Assembly (NCBI GenBank): GCA_003612515.1
Contig: RAZB01000011.1
Span: 1-50,679, forward strand
From: a bacterium D16-34
GTDB lineage: Bacteria > Actinomycetota > Coriobacteriia > Coriobacteriales > Eggerthellaceae
DNA: 50,679 nt
Reading direction: 5' to 3'
Shown here: positions 17,206 to 25,782 of the stretch, one piece after another
Layout: each line of letters starts with the position of its first letter
Position numbering within the stretch: position 1 is the first letter of the stretch
Translations under genes and position numbers: made by a program
Notes under the pieces: model-generated
The model's input: only the letters and a program-made list of their open reading frames with translations
What the model was told of the DNA's origin: nothing
Databases searched by the model: none

Positions 17206-18252
17206 CTAATGAATAGAAATTGCCTGTGGGATAAAAAGTTTTTGATACGTGGCCGTGGCGAAACGATCAGTCATGCCTGCAATGTAGTCAGTCACCGCAC
17301 GCAAGTGATCCCCTTGGGCGATTGCCATATTCTCTTCAGGCACCTTATCAGGGTTTTCGACATAGTAGTCAAACAGATCGTTTATAAGATGACTTGCTTT
17401 TTCCACTTCAGCCATAACGGCATCAGACAGATATACATATTTAAACAAAAATGCACGCAATTCCATCATGGCCGCATACACCTCTTCAGTCATGGTGATA
17501 TCCCCAGCAACCGAAGAAGCAGCTACCATATCCCCCACCAACGTCTCGATTCGATCCGAGTGACAGCCACCTAACACTTCATGAGTGGTTGTAGGTAAGT
17601 CAGACTCTTTCAAAATACCTGCGCGAATTGCATCATCAATATCGTGGTTAACATAAGCGATGCGATCGGCGGTTGCGACAATCCTGCCTTCAAGCGTTGA
17701 AGCGCGAAGATCACCGGTGTGGTTTAAAATACCGTCGCGCACCTCATAGGTTAAATTGAGCCCACTCCCATTATTTTCAATACACTCAACCACGCGAACG
17801 CTTTGTTCATTATGTCGGTAAAGGCTCTTCGCTTGCTCGCTTTGAAGATCAACTCCCATATGGCGAGCGAGCGCTAATGAAAGCGCCGCTTCGCCAGTAT
17901 GGCCAAAAGGCGTATGCCCTAAATCATGCCCGAGTGAAATTGCCTCGGTCAAATCTTCATTTAACCCCAAGGCTCGCGTGATAGTTCGCGCAATTTGGGC
18001 AACCTCAAGCGTATGGGTAAGCCTCGTGCGAAAATGGTCGCCCTCAGATGCTAAAAACACTTGTGTTTTATGGGAGAGGCGGCGAAAAGATTTCGAGTGT
18101 AAAATCTTATCGCGATCACGCTGATAGTCAGTCCGAAGAACATCGGGTGCGCTATATGCTTCACGTCCTTTTGAGCTGGCCGCATACGCAGCTTCAGCAG
18201 ACAAAACCTCACGCTCAAGTGTTTCTTGAGCCTCCCTTGTAACAATATTCAT
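17206..18252 (-). CDS. dgt: Deoxyguanosinetriphosphate triphosphohydrolase-like HD protein
   Basis: Hydrolyses dNTPs to deoxynucleoside and triphosphate, helping set dNTP pools. The HD-domain metal ligands are visible as RTRLTHTLEVAQIARTI and SLGHDLGHTPFGHTGE, preceded by RDRDKILHSKSFRRLSHKTQ typical of dGTPases. About 348 aa, shorter than E. coli Dgt and like the type found in Gram-positive bacteria. The start is uncertain: the ATG at 18252 has AAGGA almost touching it, and a GTG at 18264 is possible. It follows mtnA closely. Confidence 0.93.
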   Translation of the reverse strand: MNIVTREAQETLEREVLSAEAAYAASSKGREAYSAPDVLRTDYQRDRDKILHSKSFRRLSHKTQVFLASEGDHFRTRLTHTLEVAQIARTITRALGLNEDLTEAISLGHDLGHTPFGHTGEAALSLALARHMGVDLQSEQAKSLYRHNEQSVRVVECIENNGSGLNLTYEVRDGILNHTGDLRASTLEGRIVATADRIAYVNHDIDDAIRAGILKESDLPTTTHEVLGGCHSDRIETLVGDMVAASSVAGDITMTEEVYAAMMELRAFLFKYVYLSDAVMAEVEKASHLINDLFDYYVENPDKVPEENMAIAQGDHLRAVTDYIAGMTDRFATATYQKLFIPQAISIH

Positions 18253-18291
18253 ATCCTTGCTCACTTTTCGCCAAGTTTGTTTGCGCAAAGG

Positions 18292-19383
18292 CTACGACAA
18301 GCAACACGCTTTCGCAATATCATCAGGAGAAAACACACCTTTTTCGGTAATGATTGCTGCAATAAAGCGCGCGGGAGTCACATCGAAAGCAGGGTTATAT
18401 ACTTCAACGCCCTCATAAAGAGGATCAAGCACCTCAGCGGGGCTTCGCTGCTCTATAGGAATCTCAGCACCTGATGAAATGGTCAGATCAAATGTAGAAG
18501 TGGGGGCTGCAACATAAAAAGGAACGCCAAAAGTATGCGCAGCCACCGCAACGCTCAACGTTCCGATCTTGTTTGCCGTATCTCCATTTGCTGCAATGCG
18601 GTCAGCGCCAACAACTACCGCATCAATCTCGCCTTTCGCCATAAGCGATGCGGCCATGTTGTCGCAAATGAGCGTCACCGGGATGCCTACCTGGGCAAGC
18701 TCCCAAGCACTCAGTCGAGCACCTTGACCAACAGGGCGCGTCTCATCAGCATAAACGCGCGATATGTTCCCAGCTTCTGCTGCTGCATATACAACTCCGA
18801 GCGCGGTTCCATAAAACACGGTAGCCAAACTGCCCGCGTTACAGTGCGTCAAAATCGTACAGCCGCCATCAAGCTTAGGCAACAATGCTGCACCATACGC
18901 GCCAATCGCGCGATTGGAACACTCATCATCTGCCTCTAGCTTTTTGACGAACTCAAAACACGCAATCTTTATCTCATGTTCTGGATCATCAAGGTGCTCT
19001 TCAAACACCGCCAAAGCCAAAGAGACACCCCAGGAAAGATTAACGGCAGTTGGACGGGCATTAGCTATGCTGTGCGCTATAGCTTTTGCCTGCTCAAGCG
19101 CCGCCATCTTGTCTTTAAAGACACAATCATTGCAAACCCACATAACAAATGCCGCAGCGCCAGCCACACCAAGTGCAGGAGCACCTCGCAGTGCAAGTGT
19201 GGTTATTGCATCAACAACCTCTTGCCACATCTCAGTGCTCTGACGCAAAAGTTCATACGGCAGTTTTCGCTGATCAACATATTCCAAGGCCACGCGATAA
19301 TCTTCAAGTCTCACAAGCTCTAGGCTTTTGGGTAGCCGATCAAGCTGTATAAAAGATTGTGCGTTTTCTTTCGATTGTTCCAT
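18292..19383 (-). CDS. mtnA: S-methyl-5-thioribose-1-phosphate isomerase
   Basis: Isomerises methylthioribose-1-phosphate to methylthioribulose-1-phosphate in methionine salvage; some relatives use 5-deoxyribose-1-phosphate. 363 aa. RGAPALGVAGA (66-76), THCNAGSLAT with active-site Cys181, and GADRIAANGDTANKIGT with Asp261 are all present, which separates it from eIF2B-like regulatory relatives. The ATG at 19383 has GAGAGAA upstream. No other methionine-salvage gene is in this window, so it is an orphan here, next to dgt. Confidence 0.92.
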   Translation of the reverse strand: MEQSKENAQSFIQLDRLPKSLELVRLEDYRVALEYVDQRKLPYELLRQSTEMWQEVVDAITTLALRGAPALGVAGAAAFVMWVCNDCVFKDKMAALEQAKAIAHSIANARPTAVNLSWGVSLALAVFEEHLDDPEHEIKIACFEFVKKLEADDECSNRAIGAYGAALLPKLDGGCTILTHCNAGSLATVFYGTALGVVYAAAEAGNISRVYADETRPVGQGARLSAWELAQVGIPVTLICDNMAASLMAKGEIDAVVVGADRIAANGDTANKIGTLSVAVAAHTFGVPFYVAAPTSTFDLTISSGAEIPIEQRSPAEVLDPLYEGVEVYNPAFDVTPARFIAAIITEKGVFSPDDIAKACCLS

Positions 19384-19410
19384 AGGATGTTCTCTCACTT
19401 AGTTACTGCA

Positions 19411-21861
19411 TCACTCTGCAGGCAAAGACTCAATAGATCCTTCATCAACAAATTCAGGAATACGCGAAGCATCATTTTCGCCTCTGTCTGATTCTTCCCT
19501 AGATTGCGACACGCTTTGATACATGATCGGATAGGCGTTTTTGGGATCACCAATGAGCCAAATATGATCTCCTGCAAACAAACGCGTATTGCGCGACGGC
19601 TTCATTTTGATATAGGCATCATGAACATGCGCTACTACAAGCGAGCCATATCGACCCTTAAAATCAATTGCCGCAATGGTTTTACCCGCATACCACGACC
19701 CGTCCAATATCTCAAAGCGAAAACAAGCAAGATAGTCTTTCCCCTCGCCTTCGTACAAATACTCAGTGAAGCTTTGCGAAGCAGTATCTGCTTCTTCGTC
19801 ACTTAAGGTTTCTTCTTCAACCATAGATTGAATATAGCCGTCTACTTCGTCTTCAGTACCTAAAAACGTCAGAATGTCGCCTTCACGAATACCCAGATCA
19901 TCGCTCGGATTACCAATGCGTCTCGTTAAGTCTTCTTTCGTCAAACGCGCCAGGTCATCTCCAGCAATGCGCTTGTTGTCTCGCACAATTGAAATGAGAT
20001 CCAAGTTATGAGCAATACCGAACAGATAGTCAACCGGACGCAAAGTACCGCTTTTGCGCTTTAAGGTACGCGAGGCCTCTACTTCAACCACAAACAAATG
20101 ATCTTCAACCCAAGAAGCATGATCGTCGTCTCCGAGTGCAGCCATACGCTCTTCGAGTATGCTCTCGCTTAAATTGCCAAAAAAGCTTGATTCGAGCTTG
20201 AGAAACATTGAGTGTATGGTACGGGAGCGACCAAGTGCAACCACCACCACAATCGTTGCCACAATAGCAACTGGCGACAGCATCGTACGAATGCCAACAG
20301 CTGCATAGGTGATATAAAGAACCGAAACGAGCGACACCAAGACACCAAAAATGCTGATGGCTATCAAGAAAATGTGATTGCGTTTATTGCGCATCCACAA
20401 AACGCCAAATTCGCCTTTACGCGAGGTATAAAACAGGTTGGAAATAAACAAACTCACAACTAAAACGCATATGCCGCCCAGCAAAATCGAAATAACCGGG
20501 TGCGGAATAAAACGCACCAAAAGCGGACGCAGCATACGTAGCAATATTTCTACCGAGGCAACCGACGAAAATGCAATAAGACCGAGCTTAAGCACCCATG
20601 AACGCAGCATTCCTCCCCAAAGGCTTGATTCCTCTTCCTCCTCTTGTGTTTTTCTGCGCGGGCGAAAGCGAGCAATTACTCCCATGTTGAGCACATGCGA
20701 TACCCCATGATACGCACGATCTGCATTGCGAACCATAAAAGGTGTGGTCAGTGCCGTTATAACCGATACGGTGACAATAACCGGATATAGAAAGCTTGGC
20801 GTGACTCCCAAGGTCGAACCAAGTGCTGCAATAATGAACGAAAATTCGCCAATTTGCCCCAAGCTCATTCCGCATTTCATAGCCATGCGCAACGACTGCC
20901 CTGAAAAGAGTGCCCCAAGGGTGCAAAAGAGCGATCGACCAAAGATGGTAAGCAGTGCAATTGCAAGTACTGCTGGAGCATTTTCGACAATTGCTTCTGG
21001 GGCCACCAGCATACCGACAGAAACAAAAAAGACCGCTCCAAATAAATCTTTAATAGGTCGAAACAGCTCATCAATGCGATGCGCCTGCACAGTACCTGCA
21101 AGAATTGACCCGCCCAAAAAAGCACCCAAAGCTGATGAGAAGCCAATGGTTACTGCCAAAATTACCATGAGCAGACAAAACGCAATTGACGCTATGAGCA
21201 TAATCTCATCGGTGAGCCACTCAGCAATACGTTTAAGCACCGATGGCACGACCAAGACCGCCAACACAAACCAAACCACCAAGTAGAGAGCCATTTGACC
21301 AATTTGCAAAATTGCGTCCGCGCCATCTGCGCTTCCTGCTGCAACGGTGGAAAGAATAGCCAGCAAAAAGACAGCAGCAATATCTTCAATAACTAAAACC
21401 CCGAAAACAAGTTCGGCGAAACCTGTCTTTTTAACACCAAGGTCATTGAAGGTTTTGACAATGATTGACGATGATGAAATAGCCAGCATACCGCCCAAAA
21501 AGATTGATGTGGTAAACGACCAGCCAAACAAAAGCCCCAGACAGGTTCCACAAACTATCATAAGTGGCATTTCGGTGGCTGCCGTTACTACTGCCGACTT
21601 CCCTACAGTAGTGAGTTTTATAACCGAAAACTCCAGGCCAAGACCGAACATCAGAAAGATTACTCCAATGTCTGACCAGGTAGAAATGTTCGTAGGGTCA
21701 CCAACATCAGGAAAATAATCGAAAGCAGGACCTACGATAAAACCTGCGGCAACATAGCCAATTACTAACGGCAGCTTGAATTTTTTACAAACAATTGTAG
21801 CTACAGCGGCAACAGCTAACAGAAGCGCAAGATCCGAAATGAGCTGAGGAAGATGCGTCAT
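19411..21861 (-). CDS. CPA2-family cation:proton antiporter with tandem RCK_C domains
   Basis: Probable K+ or Na+/H+ antiporter of the KefB type, 816 aa. Residues 1 to about 395 form the Na_H_exchanger domain, with GYVAAGFIVGPAFDYFP, LMFGLGLEF, AISSSSIIVKTFNDLG and VIEDIAAV. An acidic linker near 405 leads to a second membrane region of about four helices (about 420-545). Two soluble TrkA-C/RCK_C-like domains follow (about 587-673 and 690-780). The NAD-binding Rossmann domain usual in KefB is not seen. GAGGGG precedes the ATG. The transported ion is not known. Confidence 0.87.
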   Translation of the reverse strand: MTHLPQLISDLALLLAVAAVATIVCKKFKLPLVIGYVAAGFIVGPAFDYFPDVGDPTNISTWSDIGVIFLMFGLGLEFSVIKLTTVGKSAVVTAATEMPLMIVCGTCLGLLFGWSFTTSIFLGGMLAISSSSIIVKTFNDLGVKKTGFAELVFGVLVIEDIAAVFLLAILSTVAAGSADGADAILQIGQMALYLVVWFVLAVLVVPSVLKRIAEWLTDEIMLIASIAFCLLMVILAVTIGFSSALGAFLGGSILAGTVQAHRIDELFRPIKDLFGAVFFVSVGMLVAPEAIVENAPAVLAIALLTIFGRSLFCTLGALFSGQSLRMAMKCGMSLGQIGEFSFIIAALGSTLGVTPSFLYPVIVTVSVITALTTPFMVRNADRAYHGVSHVLNMGVIARFRPRRKTQEEEEESSLWGGMLRSWVLKLGLIAFSSVASVEILLRMLRPLLVRFIPHPVISILLGGICVLVVSLFISNLFYTSRKGEFGVLWMRNKRNHIFLIAISIFGVLVSLVSVLYITYAAVGIRTMLSPVAIVATIVVVVALGRSRTIHSMFLKLESSFFGNLSESILEERMAALGDDDHASWVEDHLFVVEVEASRTLKRKSGTLRPVDYLFGIAHNLDLISIVRDNKRIAGDDLARLTKEDLTRRIGNPSDDLGIREGDILTFLGTEDEVDGYIQSMVEEETLSDEEADTASQSFTEYLYEGEGKDYLACFRFEILDGSWYAGKTIAAIDFKGRYGSLVVAHVHDAYIKMKPSRNTRLFAGDHIWLIGDPKNAYPIMYQSVSQSREESDRGENDASRIPEFVDEGSIESLPAE

Positions 21862-21997
21862 GTTTAGCCCCTCAATATAATATGATCGGCAATTTCACCT
21901 ACGATTGTAACAGCCATATCAGCCTATATCCGACCGCACAAACAACTTTCTCCCCAATTTTTTGAGCGAATGCTCAATTTTTGCACCTTAAGCGCAC

Positions 21998-22025
21998 AAA
22001 AGCGCGCCACTTTCGTGACGCGCTT
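21998..22025 (-). terminator. Intrinsic terminator after ppdK
   Basis: On the minus strand AAGCGCGTCAC and GTGGCGCGCTT form an 11-bp stem (one G-U) around a GAAA loop, followed by a short T-run. It lies 45 bp past the ppdK stop. The remaining intergenic DNA to 21861 has a 6-bp inverted repeat near 21962-21977 and no gene. Confidence 0.75.
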
Positions 22026-22069
22026 TGCTAAAACCTCTCAGGAGGCGCAATAGCTATTTAGCCGCAAAG

Positions 22070-24787
22070 CTATTTGGCTGCAATAGCTGCTTGACCTGCT
22101 GCCAAACGCGCTACTGGCACGCGATACGGTGAGCAGCTTACATAATCAACGCCGCATTCCTGGAAGATGTGGATTGAATCAGGGTCGCCGCCGTGTTCGC
22201 CGCAAACACCGCATACCAAATCAGGGTTACCCTCATGTCCTAGCTCTACGCCCATCTTCACCAACTTAGCTACGCCGCTATCGACGGTAGCGAACGGATT
22301 GTAGGGCAACAAGTGCGCTGAGAGATATTGTGGAATAAACTCAGCCTCAACGTCGTCACGGCTAAATCCAAACGTCGTCTGGGTAAGGTCATTGGTACCG
22401 AAGCTAAAGAAGTCAGCGTAATGCGCAATCTCATCAGCGGTAACTGCAGCGCGCGGAAGCTCAATCATGGTTCCAACTGGAATATCAAGTTCTACGCCTT
22501 GCTCGGCAGCAACCTCAGCGATAACTTCAAGTGCAACCTCACGCAGGCAAGCCAGCTCAGGCACAACAGAAACCAAAGGAATCATAATTTCTGGCTGCGG
22601 ATTCAGTCCACGCTTCTTCAGCTCAGCAGCGGCAGTTGCAATTGCGCGAACTTGCATGCGCGGCAAAATAGAATAAACAATACCTAAGCGGCAACCGCGA
22701 AGACCAAGCATTGGGTTTGCTTCAGCCATAGCGTCAATTTGTTCCATGAGCTTGCGCTTTTCAGCAATGACGGTCTTATCTCCACCAGTTGCTTCAAGGC
22801 GAGCAATTTCAACATCAAGCGCACGCGGGCTCTCCAAGAACTCATGCAGTGGCGGATCGAGCAGACGAACGATTACTGGCAGGCCGTCCATTGCCTCAAA
22901 CATGCCCAAGAAATCACCAGTCTGTGCTGCCAGCAGGTCATTGACTGCCTTCTCGCGAACAGCCTCATCTTCGTTCAAAATGAACGTTTGAATGATTTGC
23001 TTGCGATCGCCCAAGAACATGTGCTCTGTACGGCAAAGGCCAATTCCTTGTGCGCCAAAGCTGCGTGACAGCTCAGCATCCTCAGGATTGTCGGCATTCG
23101 CACGAACACCCAAAGTGCGGAATTCGTCAGCCCATTCCAAAATAGTATCAAGATCACCAGTCAGCTCGGGCAGCACAAGATCAACAGCACCTAAAACAAC
23201 AATTCCAGACGTGCCATCAATAGAGATCATATCGCCTTCTTTAATGACGATATCGGTACCAGAAACGCTTGCCTGCTTCTTTTCTGCGTCAATCTTGAGT
23301 GCTTCAACGCCGCAAACGCAAGGGGTACCCATGCCGCGAGCAATAACAGCAGCATGGCTTGTCTTGCCACCATGTGAGGTCAAAATACCCTCAGCAGCAA
23401 TCATGCCAGCGAGGTCATCGGGATTTGTTTCCCAACGAACCAAAACGCATTTGCGACCAGCTTCAGATACCGCAACTGCGTCAGCTGCAGAGAAGACAAC
23501 CTCGCCCACTGCAGCACCCGGGCTTGCATTGAGACCGCGTGCAAGTACGTCATATTTTGCATCCTTGTCAAACTGCGGATGGAGCAGTTGGTCAAGCTGA
23601 TCAGGATTGACGCGCATAACCGCTTCTTCCTTGGTGATCAAGCCTTCCTTCTCCATCTCAATTGCGATATGCAAAGCTGCCGCAGCAGTACGCTTGCCTA
23701 CGCGAGTTTGCAACATCCACAGTTTTCCCTGTTCGATAGTAAACTCAATGTCGCACATATCGCGGAAGTGATTTTCAAGCAGCAAGAAAACATCCTCAAG
23801 CTCTTGACCGGCTTCTTCCAAGCCTGCTACTTCCTTCAGCTCAGCAATGGGGCTCGTATTGCGAATGCCAGCTACAACGTCTTCGCCCTGAGCATTTACG
23901 AGATAGTCACCATAAAACTCTTTTTCGCCATTTGCAGGATTGCGCGTAAAAGCAACACCTGTTGCTGAGGTTTCGCCCTTATTGCCAAAGACCATCGACT
24001 GAACATTAACTGCAGTGCCAAGATCATCTGCAATCTTTTCACGCTGGCGATAAATAACAGCACGCTCGTTATTCCATGAACCGAAAACTGCCTCAATTGC
24101 AAGCTGGAGCTGCACCATCGGATCTTGCGGGAATTGCACGACCCCATCAACAACCAGGTTAGGATATTCGTCAGCAGAAACGTTTTCGGTAAAGATCTCT
24201 TTAAACTCTTGAACCAACTCTTGGAGGTCTTCTGCATTCAGGTCGGTATCAGATGCAACACCGCGGGCATTTTTCATAGCGGTAATAGCGTTTTCAAAAA
24301 GATCGCCATCAAGACCCATAACTACGTTAGAGAACATCTGAATGAAACGACGATAAGAGTCCCATGCAAAACGGGGATTTCCCGTTTGTTTAATCAAGCC
24401 GTTAATAGACTGATCATTCAGACCCAAGTTCAAAACCGTGTCCATCATGCCGGGCATTGACATAGGAGCACCTGAGCGAACTGAAACCAAAAGCGGATCT
24501 TCAGCATCGCCAATCTTTTTGCCCATGCGGGTTTCAAGATCTTCGCGATACTCAGCAATAGTATCGAGCGCGCCCTCAGGCCAGGTGTTTCCTGCGTTTG
24601 CATACTCCATGCACGTTTGGCATGTGATAGTAAATCCCGGAGGTACGGGCAGTCCAATGTTGGCCATTTCAGCCAAATTAGCACCTTTGCCACCAAGGAT
24701 AGCTTTCATGGAAGTGTTGCCCTCGGTCACGTTGTTGCCTTCGGCATCCTTACCGAATGCGTACACACGCTTAAGAACCTCTGTCAC
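22070..24787 (-). CDS. ppdK: Pyruvate, phosphate dikinase
   Basis: Interconverts pyruvate, ATP and Pi with PEP, AMP and PPi. 905 aa, the full family length. The N-terminal ATP-grasp domain has MKAILGGKGANLAEM and SVRSGAPMSMPGMMDTVLNL. The swivelling domain has GGKTSHAAVIARGMGTPCVC with the phospho-accepting His478. The C-terminal TIM barrel has GLCRTEHMF and CGVCGEHGGDPDSI with the catalytic Cys. The GTG start has AGGAG upstream. It lies just after the gene for its regulator, and a membrane pyrophosphatase is encoded at the left of the window. Confidence 0.97.
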   Translation of the reverse strand: MTEVLKRVYAFGKDAEGNNVTEGNTSMKAILGGKGANLAEMANIGLPVPPGFTITCQTCMEYANAGNTWPEGALDTIAEYREDLETRMGKKIGDAEDPLLVSVRSGAPMSMPGMMDTVLNLGLNDQSINGLIKQTGNPRFAWDSYRRFIQMFSNVVMGLDGDLFENAITAMKNARGVASDTDLNAEDLQELVQEFKEIFTENVSADEYPNLVVDGVVQFPQDPMVQLQLAIEAVFGSWNNERAVIYRQREKIADDLGTAVNVQSMVFGNKGETSATGVAFTRNPANGEKEFYGDYLVNAQGEDVVAGIRNTSPIAELKEVAGLEEAGQELEDVFLLLENHFRDMCDIEFTIEQGKLWMLQTRVGKRTAAAALHIAIEMEKEGLITKEEAVMRVNPDQLDQLLHPQFDKDAKYDVLARGLNASPGAAVGEVVFSAADAVAVSEAGRKCVLVRWETNPDDLAGMIAAEGILTSHGGKTSHAAVIARGMGTPCVCGVEALKIDAEKKQASVSGTDIVIKEGDMISIDGTSGIVVLGAVDLVLPELTGDLDTILEWADEFRTLGVRANADNPEDAELSRSFGAQGIGLCRTEHMFLGDRKQIIQTFILNEDEAVREKAVNDLLAAQTGDFLGMFEAMDGLPVIVRLLDPPLHEFLESPRALDVEIARLEATGGDKTVIAEKRKLMEQIDAMAEANPMLGLRGCRLGIVYSILPRMQVRAIATAAAELKKRGLNPQPEIMIPLVSVVPELACLREVALEVIAEVAAEQGVELDIPVGTMIELPRAAVTADEIAHYADFFSFGTNDLTQTTFGFSRDDVEAEFIPQYLSAHLLPYNPFATVDSGVAKLVKMGVELGHEGNPDLVCGVCGEHGGDPDSIHIFQECGVDYVSCSPYRVPVARLAAGQAAIAAK

Positions 24788-24836
24788 CTTTTTCTCCTAA
24801 CCTGAATACCCTTAGGTTTCTTGCCTGATTACAGGC

Positions 24837-25721
24837 TTAATCATCCACATCACTTGAACGTGGATGGATTTTCTCATAGTACCGCAAAATCTCCTGCGCC
24901 GTCTCCTCGACTGCACGATTTTCGGTGTGCACCACGATGGCGCCTAACTTGCGCATAAGCGCACGCGCCTCCAATAAGTCCTCAGAGATAAATTGCGGAT
25001 CCGCATAGCGCCCTGCCACTCCCCCAGCTCGCCCTAATCGACGCTGTCGAATTCCGATAAGCACATCAGGAGTGATCATGAGTCCAAATAATCGAGTCCG
25101 ATCAACATCAAACAATTCAAGTGGGGGTTCAGTATCTGGATCAAGGGGAATATTGGCCACCTTGTAACCTTGCTGCGCCAAATAAATTGATGTTGGAGTC
25201 TTTGAGGAACGAGACACCCCCAAAAGCACGATATCAGCTTTGGTGAGATCCTGCGGATTTCTGCCGTCATCGTGCGCAATCGTGAACTCTATAGCTTCAA
25301 TACGCTTGAAGTAATTGCGGTCAGCAACATGCATGCTTCCTGGCTTGTCAGCAGGTTCAAGACCAGACATCTCAGCTATTGAATGAATAGCGTTTGTCAT
25401 CAAATCAACCGCCACCACATCTTCGCGCGATTCCAAAAAATCATGCACGTCGTGAGACAGCCCATTATCTACAAGGGTATAAAACACTAAAATCCTGTCT
25501 CCGATTTTATGCTCTTTATGATAAGCCACGTGCGCTTCGATAAAATCTTTCACTTCTTTAAGCGATCGAACTTTTGGAAGAACCTCAATAGCCGGATCGG
25601 TAACACCGAACTGTGCGCATGCAGCACGAGCTACCGCTTGCGCAGTCAGACCAACCGAGTCTGAAATAACATGCACCGTTGGAAGCGGTGTATTGTTCTC
25701 CTGAATTATCACATCTTTCAT
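24837..25721 (-). CDS. PPDK regulatory protein (bifunctional kinase/phosphorylase, DUF299)
   Basis: Family members inactivate PPDK by ADP-dependent phosphorylation of a threonine near the catalytic His and reactivate it by Pi-dependent dephosphorylation. 294 aa. VHVISDSVGLTAQAVARAA, the P-loop-like GVSRSSKTPTSIYLA and ANIPLDPDTEPP match the family. The ATG at 25721 has GGGAG 8 nt upstream. Adjacency to ppdK, 49 bp downstream, supports PPDK as target instead of PEP synthase. Confidence 0.94.
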   Translation of the reverse strand: MKDVIIQENNTPLPTVHVISDSVGLTAQAVARAACAQFGVTDPAIEVLPKVRSLKEVKDFIEAHVAYHKEHKIGDRILVFYTLVDNGLSHDVHDFLESREDVVAVDLMTNAIHSIAEMSGLEPADKPGSMHVADRNYFKRIEAIEFTIAHDDGRNPQDLTKADIVLLGVSRSSKTPTSIYLAQQGYKVANIPLDPDTEPPLELFDVDRTRLFGLMITPDVLIGIRQRRLGRAGGVAGRYADPQFISEDLLEARALMRKLGAIVVHTENRAVEETAQEILRYYEKIHPRSSDVDD

Positions 25722-25737
25722 ACACAACACTCCCTAC

Positions 25738-25771
25738 AAAATGACCCTTGCATCACACGACGCAAGGGTCA
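25738..25771 (-). terminator. Weak terminator or attenuator between glyS and the PPDK regulator
   Basis: On the minus strand TGACCCTTGC and GCAAGGGTCA form a perfect 10-bp stem with a 10-nt loop, followed by four T residues. It lies 11 bp after the glyS stop and just before the ribosome binding site of the next gene. Confidence 0.65.
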
Positions 25772-25782
25772 CGACCAAAAAA

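Noticed and set aside
20726-21286. Plus-strand frame of 186 codons inside the antiporter gene
   Set aside because: Shadow of the transmembrane-coding sequence; composition is rich in Thr, Ser and Lys with no motif.
21962-21977. TTGAGC/GCTCAA inverted repeat followed by TTTTT on the plus strand
   Set aside because: No plus-strand gene ends here, and the stem is only 6 bp; probably chance in A/T-rich DNA.
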